Below, piece after piece: positions 33,566 to 45,013 of a stretch of DNA of 64,000 bases. A program made the position numbers and the translations under genes. The notes beneath the pieces were generated by a model. That model was not told the DNA's origin, did no database searches, and worked only from the letters and a program-made list of their open reading frames with translations. The stretch's first letter is position 1. Every line of letters starts with the position of its first letter. Origin of the DNA: Rhexocercosporidium sp. MPI-PUGE-AT-0058 (Eukaryota > Ascomycota > Leotiomycetes > Helotiales); NCBI GenBank assembly GCA_020746875.1, contig JAGTJL010000006.1, positions 992,001-1,056,000 on the forward strand. The letters run 5' to 3'.

Positions 33566-35185
33566 AGTTGCTAATGATCTGACGGCTGTAAATCAGCCAG
33601 ATTTGGGGAGAAGTATCATGCAAATCCGCTGCAGCTCAAGGGAGGTCCTGAATATGTAGCTTATGTGGTTGTTGATTTCAGGACAGATCGTATTCCATGG
33701 TACGCAGGCACGCATGCTCACCCAGTCCGAATGAATGAATGGTCTGGCCTTGAATTCGCGAGCGTCGGCATCGGCGAGTGACTAACGCAAGCCGGCCTAG
33801 CGCCAAATCGAAACCCGAAGTGACCTTTTCTCCCTTTCATCGCGGTGCCGCCAGTTTCTTTCCTTTCTTCTTCATCCATCCTCCTCCCCCAACATTTCCC
33901 CTCATCTCTCTCTCTTCCACGACGCATCCACGTCCGTCACATCACAATCTGCCAGGGCCAACTTCGAGATTTTTCCTTTTGGGTCATCATGGCCACGACA
34001 CTTAACAGATGCAAATGATCGTACAAATTGAACTGCACAAGTGACCGATAAAAGAGGGTTGCGTGCGCTCGCTCGCGGCTTACATTTAGAAAGGAAAGGA
34101 CAGCAGAGAAGCAGCGCGCAGAGCGAAGGAAGGAAGGAAAACAGAGCAGAGCCAGGGCCAGGCAAAGCCAAGCCAAGCAAAAGGGTACGGTAACGCGTTA
34201 ACTATTTACAACTCCTACACCCCTTCCATCCACCCATCTATCTATCTGTACCTATACCGTGGAGGCGAAAGGCATCGCCCGCCCAGATCCCAGATCCAAG
34301 ATCCAAGTCCCCAACAGCTGTGTCCTGTGTGTGTTGTGCTGTGTTGTGCTGTCCAGAACGCCTCCCTCAAATTGCCTGCCTAGACATAAGCTCGCGCTGT
34401 GCCTCTGCATCCAGAGGAGTGGAGTGGACAGGACAGGACAGGACAGGACAGACGCCCGCGTACACTTCACTACAAGACAAGACAAGACAAGACAAGACAG
34501 GAGGACAGGCAGATACGGAAGCAAACCAGCAGCAGCACGATAGAAAAACCCCCCTGCTCTTTTATTCCTGCGGACAGCAGATCGTTGCAAAACACGATCG
34601 CGTCCTTGTCAGGAGAACGAACGAACTTTGGGGTCTGGGGGTTCTTTTGGCGTGTGTGGGCGTGCGGGCTGGCTGGCTGGGTACGGTGTGCAGTGCTGTG
34701 CTGTGCTGTGCTGTGCTGTTCCTGTTCCTGTACGGTTGGTGCCTCGGCGGGTCGACATGGTGCGCAAAGGCTTTACCTTACCGTACTCCATCCATCCACA
34801 CACACTTCCCGTCGCAGAGTGTGCAGCGGGAGACCGAGCATTTGGTCAGCGCGCTCGCTGTTGAATCTCAAGCCAAGTCAAGCAAGCAAGCCGTTACTGC
34901 TACAGCTCACCACTACTATTTTTCTTGGTTAATTTTGTGTTGGCGCCCAAGTCGAGCAGCCGAGGGCGCAAGTGGCAATTATTGCCTGCAGAGGAACTCA
35001 TATGCTGATTCAACCATTCTCGTCTAGTAGCCAAGCCAACAGCCAATCACAGCCCCTCGATTAAGCGACCAATTAAATCTATCACCTCACCTTCTCTCGC
35101 CCTCCCCTTTCCGTCTCTAGAACGTGATCTCATCCACCACCTTTCGCCCTGTCCTGCCCTGTGCAAGGAAGCAAAGCATATCACA
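33566..35185. promoter_or_regulatory. Divergent, repeat-rich upstream region of SLY1 and the PNUTS-like gene
   Basis: 1.6 kb without a supported gene, although tandem repeats leave long spurious open frames on both strands. It should contain both promoters and possibly a long 5' UTR of the gene at 35186. It carries three pentanucleotide arrays (34426-34719) and AGGAAGGAAGG / CAAGCCAAGC runs near 34125-34180. Confidence 0.5.
34426..34719. repeat. Three pentanucleotide microsatellites
   Basis: GGACA x5 at 34426-34450, ACAAG x5 at 34472-34499, and GTGCT x5 at about 34693-34719. The equal unit length with different units within 300 bp is unusual. Confidence 0.85.
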
Positions 35186-38100
35186 ATGGAGGGACATAAT
35201 GTTCATGGGTATATCGCGGACGATATGTCCTACGACGACTTGATGACAAATGCTGGCTGGTCGACGCCCAATGATCAATTCCACTTCCAGCAGCAGCCGA
35301 CGACCTATGGCCAATACCCAAACAGTCAACAGACCTATGACCTCTCTCAACACCAACAACATCAACAACCTCAGTATCCTTCTGTCACTTACTCCAATTC
35401 ACCATACGCATCGCAGTATCAGCATGCAAGACCTTCAGATGTGTTTGGCCCTTCGACCTCATTCACCTCCGACCCTTCCTTGGATGGCTCAACCGGGTAT
35501 CATGCTCACGACAGCTCCTTCTCCTTCGGGACTAACAGCCTCGACTCCGCGACAATTGCACCACAAACCCTCCAATACTCAATGCCTCCCTCCCAAACCA
35601 TGAACCACACCATGGCTGCCTCGACTCTCCAACATCAGCAGACTGGCCTGGTAAATAACTTCAACCAAAGAAGTCAAGATCCAGTCCCCACATACTACCA
35701 AGCTGCTCAGAATGGCAACTTCCAACCGCCACAGAACAGCAATGTCCGTTATCCAGCCTTGCCTAATGACACAACCACAGAACCTAGACAGATCCTGAAG
35801 AAAGCTATTGATGAATCCCCTTACCAAAATGTACCGCAAAATGCTCCGCCTCGTCCTCAGCAGACTAAACCTACCCCGCCTCCAAATCCCTTGAGAGTCA
35901 TTTACCCTGCTACGGATGATGATGACAAGAGTCGTTTGCCACATGCCCCATTCCTGGCATGGGACGATGAGCCAATCCATGTACCAAATGGCTTGAAGAG
36001 TACGTGATCTGCCTTCCCTACTCCTACTTCAGCCATTGATATATTATACTAACGTCTCTTTCCTTGCAGCTGCTCTTCCCAAGTACCACCCTAGAAAGGC
36101 TAGAAGTGGAAAGGATGTCGTCCCGGGATTGGACATGTCAAGTAAGTCCAGTCCCCAAGATTTCTGCCTCATCTCATGTATCGCATTGACGCTAACACTT
36201 CACTTAGCCACCCTAAAACCAGCTGCAACATCCGCGAGGAGAGGACGACCTCCCAAGATCAAGGCACCCGTGAGCCAGTACAAAGGCACCAGTCAAGGTC
36301 CCAAGCCTACGCCTGTCAATAAGCTTCGTGAGGATGGCAGTCTAGATGCCAGATCTCCTTCCATAATATCAAGCTCTTCCGAGGAAGAGGACAGTTCCGA
36401 AGAGTCAGAGTACGAGGACGAAGAAGAAGTGCCTTTGATTGATATCGCTACGGTAAGCAGCCCGACAAATCTTCTTCTACCACTCTCAATCCAGTCTCCC
36501 CCGTAACGGGGAAAACACGTCCGATCTACGCTTTGATCGGGGTTCCTGGTAAACTTTCCCAAGCTCTGACTAACGTGTACAGATTCGCGGCGCTGTTCGC
36601 CCTGTTTCCCCTGCCGAAGCTGCAAGATGGGACGCAATAGGAATTGTCTGGAAAGATCCTAACTCCAATCCAAGCAATGATATTGTGTCTGAGGCCATTC
36701 AAGAATACGGCAACTTTCTGAGCGCTCTTCGGGTGAAGATCAAAACCAATTCGTCCAAGATGGAAGAGGCAGCTGCGCGTCCAGCAGAGGTCCAAAAGTT
36801 GAAGAATGAAAGACAGATCCTATTGGAATCGCTGTACCAGATAATTGATGCGGCGAACCGGCATGGGTATGGTCCTATTGTAGAAAACCTGGGAGGCCAT
36901 CAAAAGATGGTGAACGGTCTAACCACAACTTTAATCGAGTGCACTAAGGCAGATGACTATAAAGGCAAACTTCCGACAGCTGTGTTCGCTCTACTTGCTA
37001 GATTTCAGAACATGTCGGATGATCTGTTGAAGAAGTTGAAATTTGATAGCATTCAAAAGCGGTGGAACAAGAAGGGTACAGAGGAAACCAAACAAGTCAT
37101 TGTTGATATTCTTGCCAATACCATCGATGCCAGGGAGAGAACAGCTAAGGCCAAGAAGGATGCGGAACAAACTGACAAGGAAAAGAAATTGCGTGAAAAG
37201 GTAGAGCAGGTCAAAGCCCGAAGTGCGGAGCACAATTCCACTACCACGATTTCAACGAAAAGGCCCCTGGAAGGTGACAGCACCAACAGTAGTAAGGCCA
37301 ATAAAAAGTTTGCCCTGGATACTACCTCGACCTTCAATCCATCTACAAAGCCTACTCCTATCAAGCGATCGGGCACTAACTTGCTCGGCATCGCCTCAAA
37401 GCCTATCGCAAAAGCCATACCAAAGAAGCGCGATATATCTCCTCCGACCGAATCGAAATTGGGTGCCCTTCTTGCCAGTATCGCCAAACCTCCTGAGCCT
37501 CCCAAGGCACCCGTCGTGGCCCCTCGGGCTCCCGAAACCCCGGAAGAGAGAGCTCGGCGGGAGAGAAAAGAGAGCAGACGCCACCTCCGTGTCAAGTTCA
37601 AGGACGGCCCCGAGCTCGAGCAGATTCGACTTTTCAAGCACGAGCAGGCAGAGGACGAAGGACGTCAAGATGAGATGCTGAGAGATGCACATGACGACCG
37701 CTTGGAAGGGATGATGCACAAGCAACGTGTCATGGAGTTCATGGAAGAAGACGAGGAGTATCAACCCATGGATGCCGATCTCCCATACCCGGAACCGATC
37801 GCTATCGACTTCAGTCCATTGGAAAAGCAATCACGATTTGGGCCAACATACACGACTCGCGGTGGCGATATTAAGGTCTCAACACCCGAGCAAAAGACTC
37901 AGCAGCATCGCGAGGGCCTCGAATTGATGGTTGTATATACCGATCCAAACGACATTCCACCATCCGCAAAAGAGCCTCACCAGACGGACGCAGGCATAGA
38001 CGTGGACACCAAGGTGGAGCATGAGTTGAAGCTGCCCACTGAACCCTGGTTGGTGGAGCGACTCAATGAGATCCGCCAATACGGTCCTGAGCAGGCTACC

Positions 38101-38928
38101 CGGAAAGCTCTCATTCGACAATCTGAAGAGCAATGGAAGAAGACTCATCTGGTCCCAGGCACAACACCTTCTTCCGGCAATGTATCCTACCAGCCAAGTG
38201 GGCCAATGCAACAAGCCAGCAAACCAACCGCAAAGGAAGACCTACTCGTGCAACAAGTCCTCGAGAATCTCCAACGCATTACAGCCTCTTTGATAGGTCT
38301 GCCATATCCGGCCACAGAGCCACCACAATGGATGACGAATCTGGCTCAGAGAAACGATTGGATTGAGGGATATAATAGGGACATGGCTGTGAAGCATCAG
38401 GCAGAGATCGAACGGAATATTGCCCAGCTGCAAGCCGCCCAGTTTCAACCTCCGATTCCAAACGCACAATACCAACAAGTCATACCTCCCCCAGTAGCGT
38501 TCCCCGCTCAACCCCAGCCACCCAACCATGCTGGTGTATCGGTTCCAGATGTTGCGCAGCAGGTTCAAAGCTACCTTGCTGCTTACCAAAACGGCGACAA
38601 TGGAGCTCCGCAAAATCAACAATTTGATTACAGCAACTGGGCCAACCACATGGTTGGTCAAGAGCAGGGCTCGAACTACGCAAATCAACATCAACAGCCT
38701 AGAAATGACCAGAACTGGGGCAACGAGAACCGCAATGCGAAGAACAACCGCTCCCAAGAGACACAGGCCAGCAAATCAAAGCGTGGGTACGAGATGAAGA
38801 CGATGAGCACGTATGACGACTCACCATTCGACGAGAACGGCGAGTACAAGGGCAGGAAGAAGCCTTGCAGATTCTACCGTGAGGGAAAGTGTGCCAAGGG
38901 AAGCAAATGCACCTATCTCCACGAGTGA
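35186..38928 (+). CDS. PNUTS/Ppn1-like PP1 regulatory protein: TFIIS-N-like, RVxF, CCCH zinc finger
   Basis: Exons are 35186-35999, 36070-36141, 36208-36452 and 36583-38928 (1158 aa). Residues 1-270 are Gln/Tyr/Asn/Ser-rich and disordered. RRGRPPKIKAP looks like an AT-hook, followed by an acidic Ser/Glu stretch. Residues ~415-540 form a helical TFIIS-N/LW-like region (GYGPIVENLGGHQKMVNGL). A canonical PP1-docking RVxF motif is present as LRVKF (Arg713). A Pro/Gln-rich part follows, and a C-terminal C-x7-C-x5-C-x3-H finger (CRFYREGKC, ending in CTYLHE). The order TND - RVxF - CCCH matches metazoan PNUTS, and fission yeast Ppn1 in the cleavage/polyadenylation phosphatase module. I infer a nuclear PP1 scaffold acting in transcription termination. 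The gene structure is firm; the orthology is inference. Confidence 0.8.
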
Positions 38929-39734
38929 GCCGGGTTGAGCACCCTATACGACCCCGACCGGCTCAATAAGCTTCCTATACATTGGTGTCCACAGATTCTT
39001 GCACTATCTTGATTTCTATGGGACACATCATGCTACACTAGTTTCATTTGTTCGGCTCTGCATAACTTGGCGTTGCGGAAGGGGAAGGGGAAGGGGCAGC
39101 AGGAGGTGAAGATAATCCACAAGTCCTTGACCTGCCTCCCGAAATCATTTTCTTCTCCTCGTTGTATTTTAAAATCCTCAGCATATGAGGCGGGCGTGGG
39201 ATATGGTAGGGTGGGGTCATATTGCATTTTTCTTGCGCGGCAGCATTTGTGGATCTTGTTTCAAGCGACGGATAGCAGGGAAGGATCTTGAAATGATTGT
39301 ACAGTAGTATCAATTGGGGGAATGTGGTGCACAGCACCCAGCGATGGGACTTTCTATCTAGGTCCGCACTTGACATGGCGAGTGTGGAAGGAGCTCAAGA
39401 GAGCTCTTCTTCAGTTTTACACTTGCTTTCGCTCGCGCTCTTTATCCTGGGAGATGCTTGTTCTCCTTGATTTGAGAGGGAGGAAGTGTTGATATGGCAT
39501 GGCTTAGCTAGCCAGTGTACGTTAGTTGCGCAGGGGAGATTTGCGAGATATCGATGCCTTATAACTATATCTGATTTTGGTCTTGTGGTGTGATGTGATT
39601 CAAAGTGAAGTTTAGACCTTACACTGTGCGATGTAATTGTCACCTGTTATTCTATGATCAAAAATACACTTTTCCCCAATCCGAGCTTGTCATTCCAACT
39701 TCTCTTTACTAAATGTGCTTACTCAACCTCCCCC
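38929..39734. other. Convergent 3' spacer
   Basis: Lies between the stops of the PNUTS-like gene and the transpeptidase gene. Short frames only, no protein character; presumably 3' UTRs. Confidence 0.55.
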
Positions 39735-42013
39735 CTAACCAGGATACGCAGCCCCATCCCCCCTCGGATCACTCCCCCCGGAATAAACACTAACCCCCTC
39801 CTCAACATGACACCTAATAACCTGCCCCCTCCCAAACAGCGACCTCTCCCACCCCTCCACCCTCTTAACATCATGCCCCATGCCCCTCAACGTCTCCCCG
39901 ACACCCTCCCCCACGCCCTCCTCAAGAAAGACCGTCCGCCCATTCCCATCGCCGGGCATGTTCTCGGCGCCGATCAGGAAGCGCGGCGCGTCGAGCGCGG
40001 CTTGCGGGTTGAGCTTGAAGGCCAGCATGTTCAGCAGGACCTGCACGTGGCCTTGGGGCTGCATGAAGCCGCCCATCACGCCGTAGACGCTGTGCAGGGA
40101 TTGGTCGTGCGCGTTGGTGAGGAGGGCGGGGATGATGGTGTGGTAGGGTCGCTTGGAGGGGGCGAGGGCGTTGGGGTGCGAGGGGGTGAGCCGGAAGCCG
40201 GCGCCGCGGCATTGCAGGACGAAACCGCTGGTGGGGGGGTTAGTGTTTATTCTTAGTTAATGTTTCGATGCTTCGGTGTCCGCGAGATCGGAAGAGAGGA
40301 GTTGATCGCGGGTTCCGGGTTGCGATAGATTGGGAGGATCTTAAAGGGGGGATGGGGCTCGGGGAAGAACTTACCAGCCAGCGGGGACGATGCCGGATCC
40401 GAAACCGTGGAAGTTGGAGTTGATGAAGGAGATTCCATTGCCTGATGAATCGGTGACGGCGAAGTAGACGGTGTCGCTTGGGTTGTGGGCTGGGCTGCCG
40501 TGGTCGTGGATTTTATCTGTTTTGGGGGGACGGGGGATTAGCAAGGGATTGTTTACTTTCGGCGGTTGGGATGTCTCGGAAGCGAGTTGAGACGACAAGC
40601 CTCGAGAGAAATTGGCCCCCAAATGCTAGGAGAAGAAAAGCGCTAGACTAACCTGAAGCCTTCATAGGATCAAAAAGCTTTGCTCGTTCCGCGAGGTAAG
40701 CCTTCGATACTAACTCCGCAGAAGGGACTTTCGAGTGTTTAGGATCCGAGATGAACCAAGCTGCGTCTCCGAAAGCGATACGCAACGACTCGATAACTGC
40801 GTGTAAGTACTCAGCAGAATTATGGTCTTCTGGTTTGAAGATAGGGATCTTCCCGCTCTCTTCGAGAGCTTCGAAAATTCCAAGTGCCATGAGCGCTACG
40901 ATACCTTGACCATTGGGAGGATGTTCCCAGATCTCGACGCCGTGGTTATCTTCGCTGCTTCCTTGACCGGAAGTACCGTCTACGAATTCGGCGTGTGTTT
41001 TGCTGTAGTTCTGGCCTTTGAAGATGTAGGAGATGGGTTCTACGGGTTCGCTGCCTACTTCGAGATGGGCTACTAAGTCGGCATGGGTCAGGAAGCCGCC
41101 ACGGTCTTGGGTGGCTTTGATGATGGCGTCGGCGATGCGGCCGGTGTAAAACCCTTTCTTGCCTTCTTTGGCGAGGGCGCGGAAGGTTTGGGCGAGGTGA
41201 GGGTTCTTGATTAGTTCTCCTGGAAGAGGAGCTCTGTAGCCGTTGGGGGCTGAGGCATCGGCTTTGAGGAGCTCGGCGTAGTTTGGTGAGGCTTTGCAGA
41301 GGATTTTGGTTCCTGCTACCCACTGGTACGTGTAAGTGGGAATTCATTATTGACTTGAAGTGTGAGGAAGAGGGGGAGTACCATTTGGGAAGACATTTCT
41401 GAGACTGGAAATCCTCTCTCAGCTAGTTCGATAGCAGGAGTCAAGATTTGCTCCATGGAGAGCTTCCCACTGCCAAATCGTTCAATTGTATCAACCCATC
41501 CGGCAGCTGCTCCTGGGATGGTAACAGAGTGAACACTGTCCAATGGTATTTCACCGGCTTCACCATCTTTGATACCGAGATCTTTACGTGTAGCTTCAAG
41601 AGTACACTTTGCTCCTGAACGGCCAGATCCATTCATAGCCGAGATCTTCTTCGTTTTGGCATCGTAGAAGAGACAGAACATATCACCACCAATTCCAGTA
41701 GAAGTTGGTTCTGTAAGATTCAATCCAGCAGCTTGAAAGTCGTCAGAAACATTCAATGCTTTTGAAATAAGAACATACCGACTGCAACTGCGGCATCCTA
41801 ACTCGTCATCAGTAAGTTGGGTTTGGAAAGTGGGGTACATTTACGCACAGCAGCATTTCCACCCATATCCAGGATTTTGAGTCCACATCTTGCTGCCAAT
41901 GGTTGTGTACAAGCTATCATTCCCTGGGTACTGTGTACTACACTTCTCCTGCTAGGAAAATCTTGGAATTGGGGCTCTGTGGCCGGGTATACGGATTTGA
42001 AGTTGAGAGGCAT
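39735..42013 (-). CDS. Gamma-glutamyltranspeptidase-like Ntn hydrolase
   Basis: Family members cleave gamma-glutamyl amides such as glutathione, or act as acylases, after self-cleavage before a catalytic Thr. Exons are 42013-41849, 41797-41779 (19 nt), 41731-41382, 41322-40653, 40516-40375 and 40227-39735 (612 aa). Blocks are [71 protein letters not shown], the large-subunit end, then [20 protein letters not shown] with the likely nucleophilic Thr, and [20 protein letters not shown] in the small subunit. No signal peptide is evident, so it looks intracellular, closer to the YwrD/acylase-like branch than to secreted GGT. The final exons are GC-rich. Confidence 0.92.
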
Positions 42014-42349
42014 GTTTATGCGTGGCGAGCTGTGTAACTACTGTTGAGAGGTGTAAGTAAATTGATCTGAGGGGAATGGTGAAAGATTCACGTTATCTGT
42101 GAAAACAAAACCAAAAAATGGAATCAGTCTTAATTCCTTCTTCTAGAATGTAATCAATGCAGTGAAATTTTAGAAATTAAGTATGGTGGATGATGTTATG
42201 AGAAGGCCGGCCTCGGATAGACATGGCTCGGCTATGATTCGGGCAAGGTTAGAGCGATGTCACTGCCAATGTGGCAGAACGCCCACCGCCTTTGGATAGT
42301 TTACAGCACCAGAAGTAGTTCCAGAGAGCTCGCAATACAACGATCGAGT
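42014..42349. promoter_or_regulatory. Compact divergent promoter, transpeptidase / MRF1
   Basis: 336 bp between two outward-facing starts; both promoters must be here. No specific site is recognised. Confidence 0.45.
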
Positions 42350-43679
42350 ATGTTTGGAGCTCCTTGGATTTGTCGACGATGTATAAATACATACCTGAAG
42401 CCGGGTAGGCGGAGACTGTTACGATTCTCCAGCACCAGTTAGTACAATGGCAGCATCTATCTTGGAGGCTATAGCTAACATCAACATAGAAAGCAATGCC
42501 TCCTTTTCACCAGCTCTGCTTGCGCGAGCGCGGAACATGGCTGTCGAGCACAAACGATTGAGTACGGAAAGCTCAGACACTTTCGATGCGAAAATCGCGA
42601 AAAGGATTGGCGAATTGAAAGGGGTGGCAGAGGCGTTGAGAGAATGGGAGACAGCTCGAAAGACACAGGATGACCTACAGAAGCTTCTCAACGATCCCAC
42701 GACGGAGGCAGAACTTCGCGAATTTGCGATAGAGGACTTGGCTGTTACGGGCGAGGAACTGGATACCCTGTCACGGAAACTGTCGGCTGCTCTTACGCCG
42801 AAACATCCATTTGAAGATATGCCATGTCTGATTGAAATACGACCTGGTGCTGGAGGAGGAGAGGCAGCTTTGTTTGCGGGCGATCTGCTGCGGATGTATA
42901 AATCGTATTGCTCGCGGAAGAATATGCGATCTTCGGTGCTGAAATACGAGACGGCGGATGGAGACGCCAATGCTGGTGGGGAATCTCCTCTGGCAGAAGC
43001 TGTTCTCGAAATCGACAGTCCGGGCGCATATGGGAAGCTACGGAGCGAAGCTGGTGTACACCGTGTGCAGCGTGTGCCTGCTACGGAGAGTAAGGGAAGG
43101 ACACATACGAGCGCTGTGGGTGTTCTGGTTTTGCCCAGTCTACCCACATCGAGCAGTGATGGCCAGGAGATGTGGGAGGCAGATCTGAATGATCCGAATA
43201 GTGACTACTATGTCAATTCAACGGATGTCAGGACCGATGTGATGAGAGCGAGAGGCGCGGGAGGGCAGCATGTCAACACTACAGATTCGGCTATTCGGTT
43301 GACGCATATACCAACAAACACCGTGGTCAGCATGCAAGATTCTCGGTCTCAGCACAAGAATCGAGAGAAAGCATGGCAATTGCTCAGATCAAAGCTAGCG
43401 CAAGCCAGACGAGAAGCAAGAGAAGAGGAAGTCGTCAAGTTGCGTCGGGGTGTCATTGGCGTTGCCAAAATGGGAAGAGGAGATAAAGTCCGAACCTATA
43501 ACTGGGGACAGCAGAGAGTCACGGATCATCGAAGTGGAGTTAGTGTTCACAATCTAGATGATGTGATGGAGGGAGGTGATGACCTGGACAAGATTATAGA
43601 TAGTGTCAAGACGTGGTTTGGAGATCGCGAGATCGAGGGCATGCTAGCAGAGGAGGAGGCAGCCACCGCTTCGAAGTAG
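42350..43679 (+). CDS. MRF1: Mitochondrial peptide chain release factor 1
   Basis: Terminates translation at UAA/UAG on mitochondrial ribosomes. Exons are 42350-42437 and 42490-43679 (425 aa). I chose the start at 42350 because exon 1 encodes an Arg-rich presequence (MFGAPWICRRCINTYL, then KPGRRRLLRFSST). It joins in frame through a 52-nt intron (GTTAGT, GCTAAC, CATAG) to SNASFSPALLARARNMAVEH. The long open frame from 42447 begins inside this intron and would lack the presequence. Key motifs are IEIRPGAGGGEAALFAGDLL, the catalytic RGAGGQHVN (GGQ at 287-289), HRVQRVPATESKGR and RTYNWGQQRVTDHR. Confidence 0.93.
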
Positions 43680-44033
43680 ACTCAACTCACCTACAAACTC
43701 CGCCATTTTTACATTTCCTTGATTTGGAGTTCTCGTACCATGCCATTTCCGGGCTTGGTTTGTTTGTTATGTTGGACACGTGCACTTCAATGAAATAGGG
43801 TTATGTTCAGGCTGTTGTGGCTAAATGAAGCTATCCATGTCTCGACACAGCGTAGCACCAGTGATGGTATCGATTGAGGCGCCGAGCCGGAACGACTACA
43901 GCACAATGCCATACAAGGAGACTAAAAGACTAGAAGACTAGAGCTTAGAGAAAAGTAATGACATCTTCCATTCCTTCAACTTTTTTCTTTTCTAGATGTG
44001 CAATATCACTGCCCCAGCTAAGGTCGTGTCACC
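43680..44033. promoter_or_regulatory. Spacer upstream of the UstYa-like gene
   Basis: 354 bp between the MRF1 stop and the next start on the same strand. A T/C run (CAACTTTTTTCTTTTC) lies about 40 bp before the start. Nothing else is recognised. Confidence 0.4.
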
Positions 44034-45013
44034 ATGGCCCTCGCAGAATATACAGCCGTCCCACTCGACGAGCACGTCTCATATCAGCATGGTAACCACA
44101 AACGATCCCTGGGTAGTGGTGCGGTGAAGAAACTTGTTGGATGGGTGTTTGTGGCAATGTTGTCTTTTGGAGTGGGCTTTGGGGTTGGGCAAAGCTGGAA
44201 TGGAGAGGGACGTATCCAGGGTGTGGATTGGTTTCAGTCATCACAAAATGGACTGCTTCCACCGCAGGCTTTTCTCCCGGAAAGTAAGAAGAATCTTTAT
44301 ACGTTGATTTGATTTGCAGTTTCTAACGAAGTGATCAGTTCCGACGAAAGAAGTGAAGTTCGACTTCCCGACTAAGTTTGAGGATACAGCACCCGAAGCA
44401 GACAAGCTGTGGAATGACTTGATGCCGAGTAAGTGCTTGAAATCACAGACGATTTTAACGCTTGTTGGAAAGGAGGCTAAGGCAGTGGTGTAGTTGGCTC
44501 CGGATTCATCCGTGTGCCGTATCCAAGGAGGTTCGACATGCCGCAGAGCAAGGCTATTGAGGATGATCCTGAAGAAGGAGAAGTCTACTCTTTGTCAATT
44601 GCGCATCAATTGCATTGTTTGGTAGGATCTCAGCACTTATTGATGCCTCACCAAAGCTGATGGATATACAGGCAGTTATCAGGCATGTAATCATGAAGTA
44701 TGAAAAGAGGGATAAGTCGAGATTCGCAGGTGACGGACATGAGTACCATTGTATAGACTATAGTAAGAAATGCTTTTGCCAATCTTGCTAGCTCTTTGAA
44801 GAAGCTGCTGACAGTTGAGTAGTAAGACAGTCGCTTTTATGTGCTGGGGATACAACGCTGGACTATGCCGAGATTAGAAGAGGTTCTGATGGAGTTGAGC
44901 GTCGGCGGGGATTCACGGGTGCGAATTCTACACATCAGTGTAGGGATTGGGATTCTATACGGGCGTGGGCTATTGAGAATAGATCGAGTGACAAAGCTGG
45001 TATTCTGGTATAG
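44034..45013 (+). CDS. UstYa-family (DUF3328) oxidase
   Basis: UstYa-type proteins are membrane-anchored oxidases that cyclise or oxidise fungal peptides, best known from ribosomally made (dikaritin) and nonribosomal pathways. Exons are 44034-44283, 44339-44428, 44494-44621, 44672-44762 and 44820-45013 (250 aa). One N-terminal membrane helix (WVFVAMLSFGVGFGVGQSW) precedes the lumenal domain. The family's paired HxxHC motifs are both present: HQLHC in exon 3 and HEYHC in exon 4. They are followed by the usual CIDYIVRQSLLCAGDTTLDY and the C-terminal HQCRDWDSIRAWA. No NRPS, peptide precursor or other tailoring gene is adjacent. Natural substrate unknown. Confidence 0.9.

Noticed and set aside
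34252..35027. ORFs up to 235 codons upstream of the PNUTS-like gene
   Set aside because: Open only because pentanucleotide repeats lack stops; translations are repeats such as DRTGQ and CCAVLCC.
42447..43679. MRF1 starting at the ATG at 42447
   Set aside because: This start lies inside a canonical 52-nt intron and omits the mitochondrial presequence encoded by the upstream exon; kept only as a possible alternative isoform.
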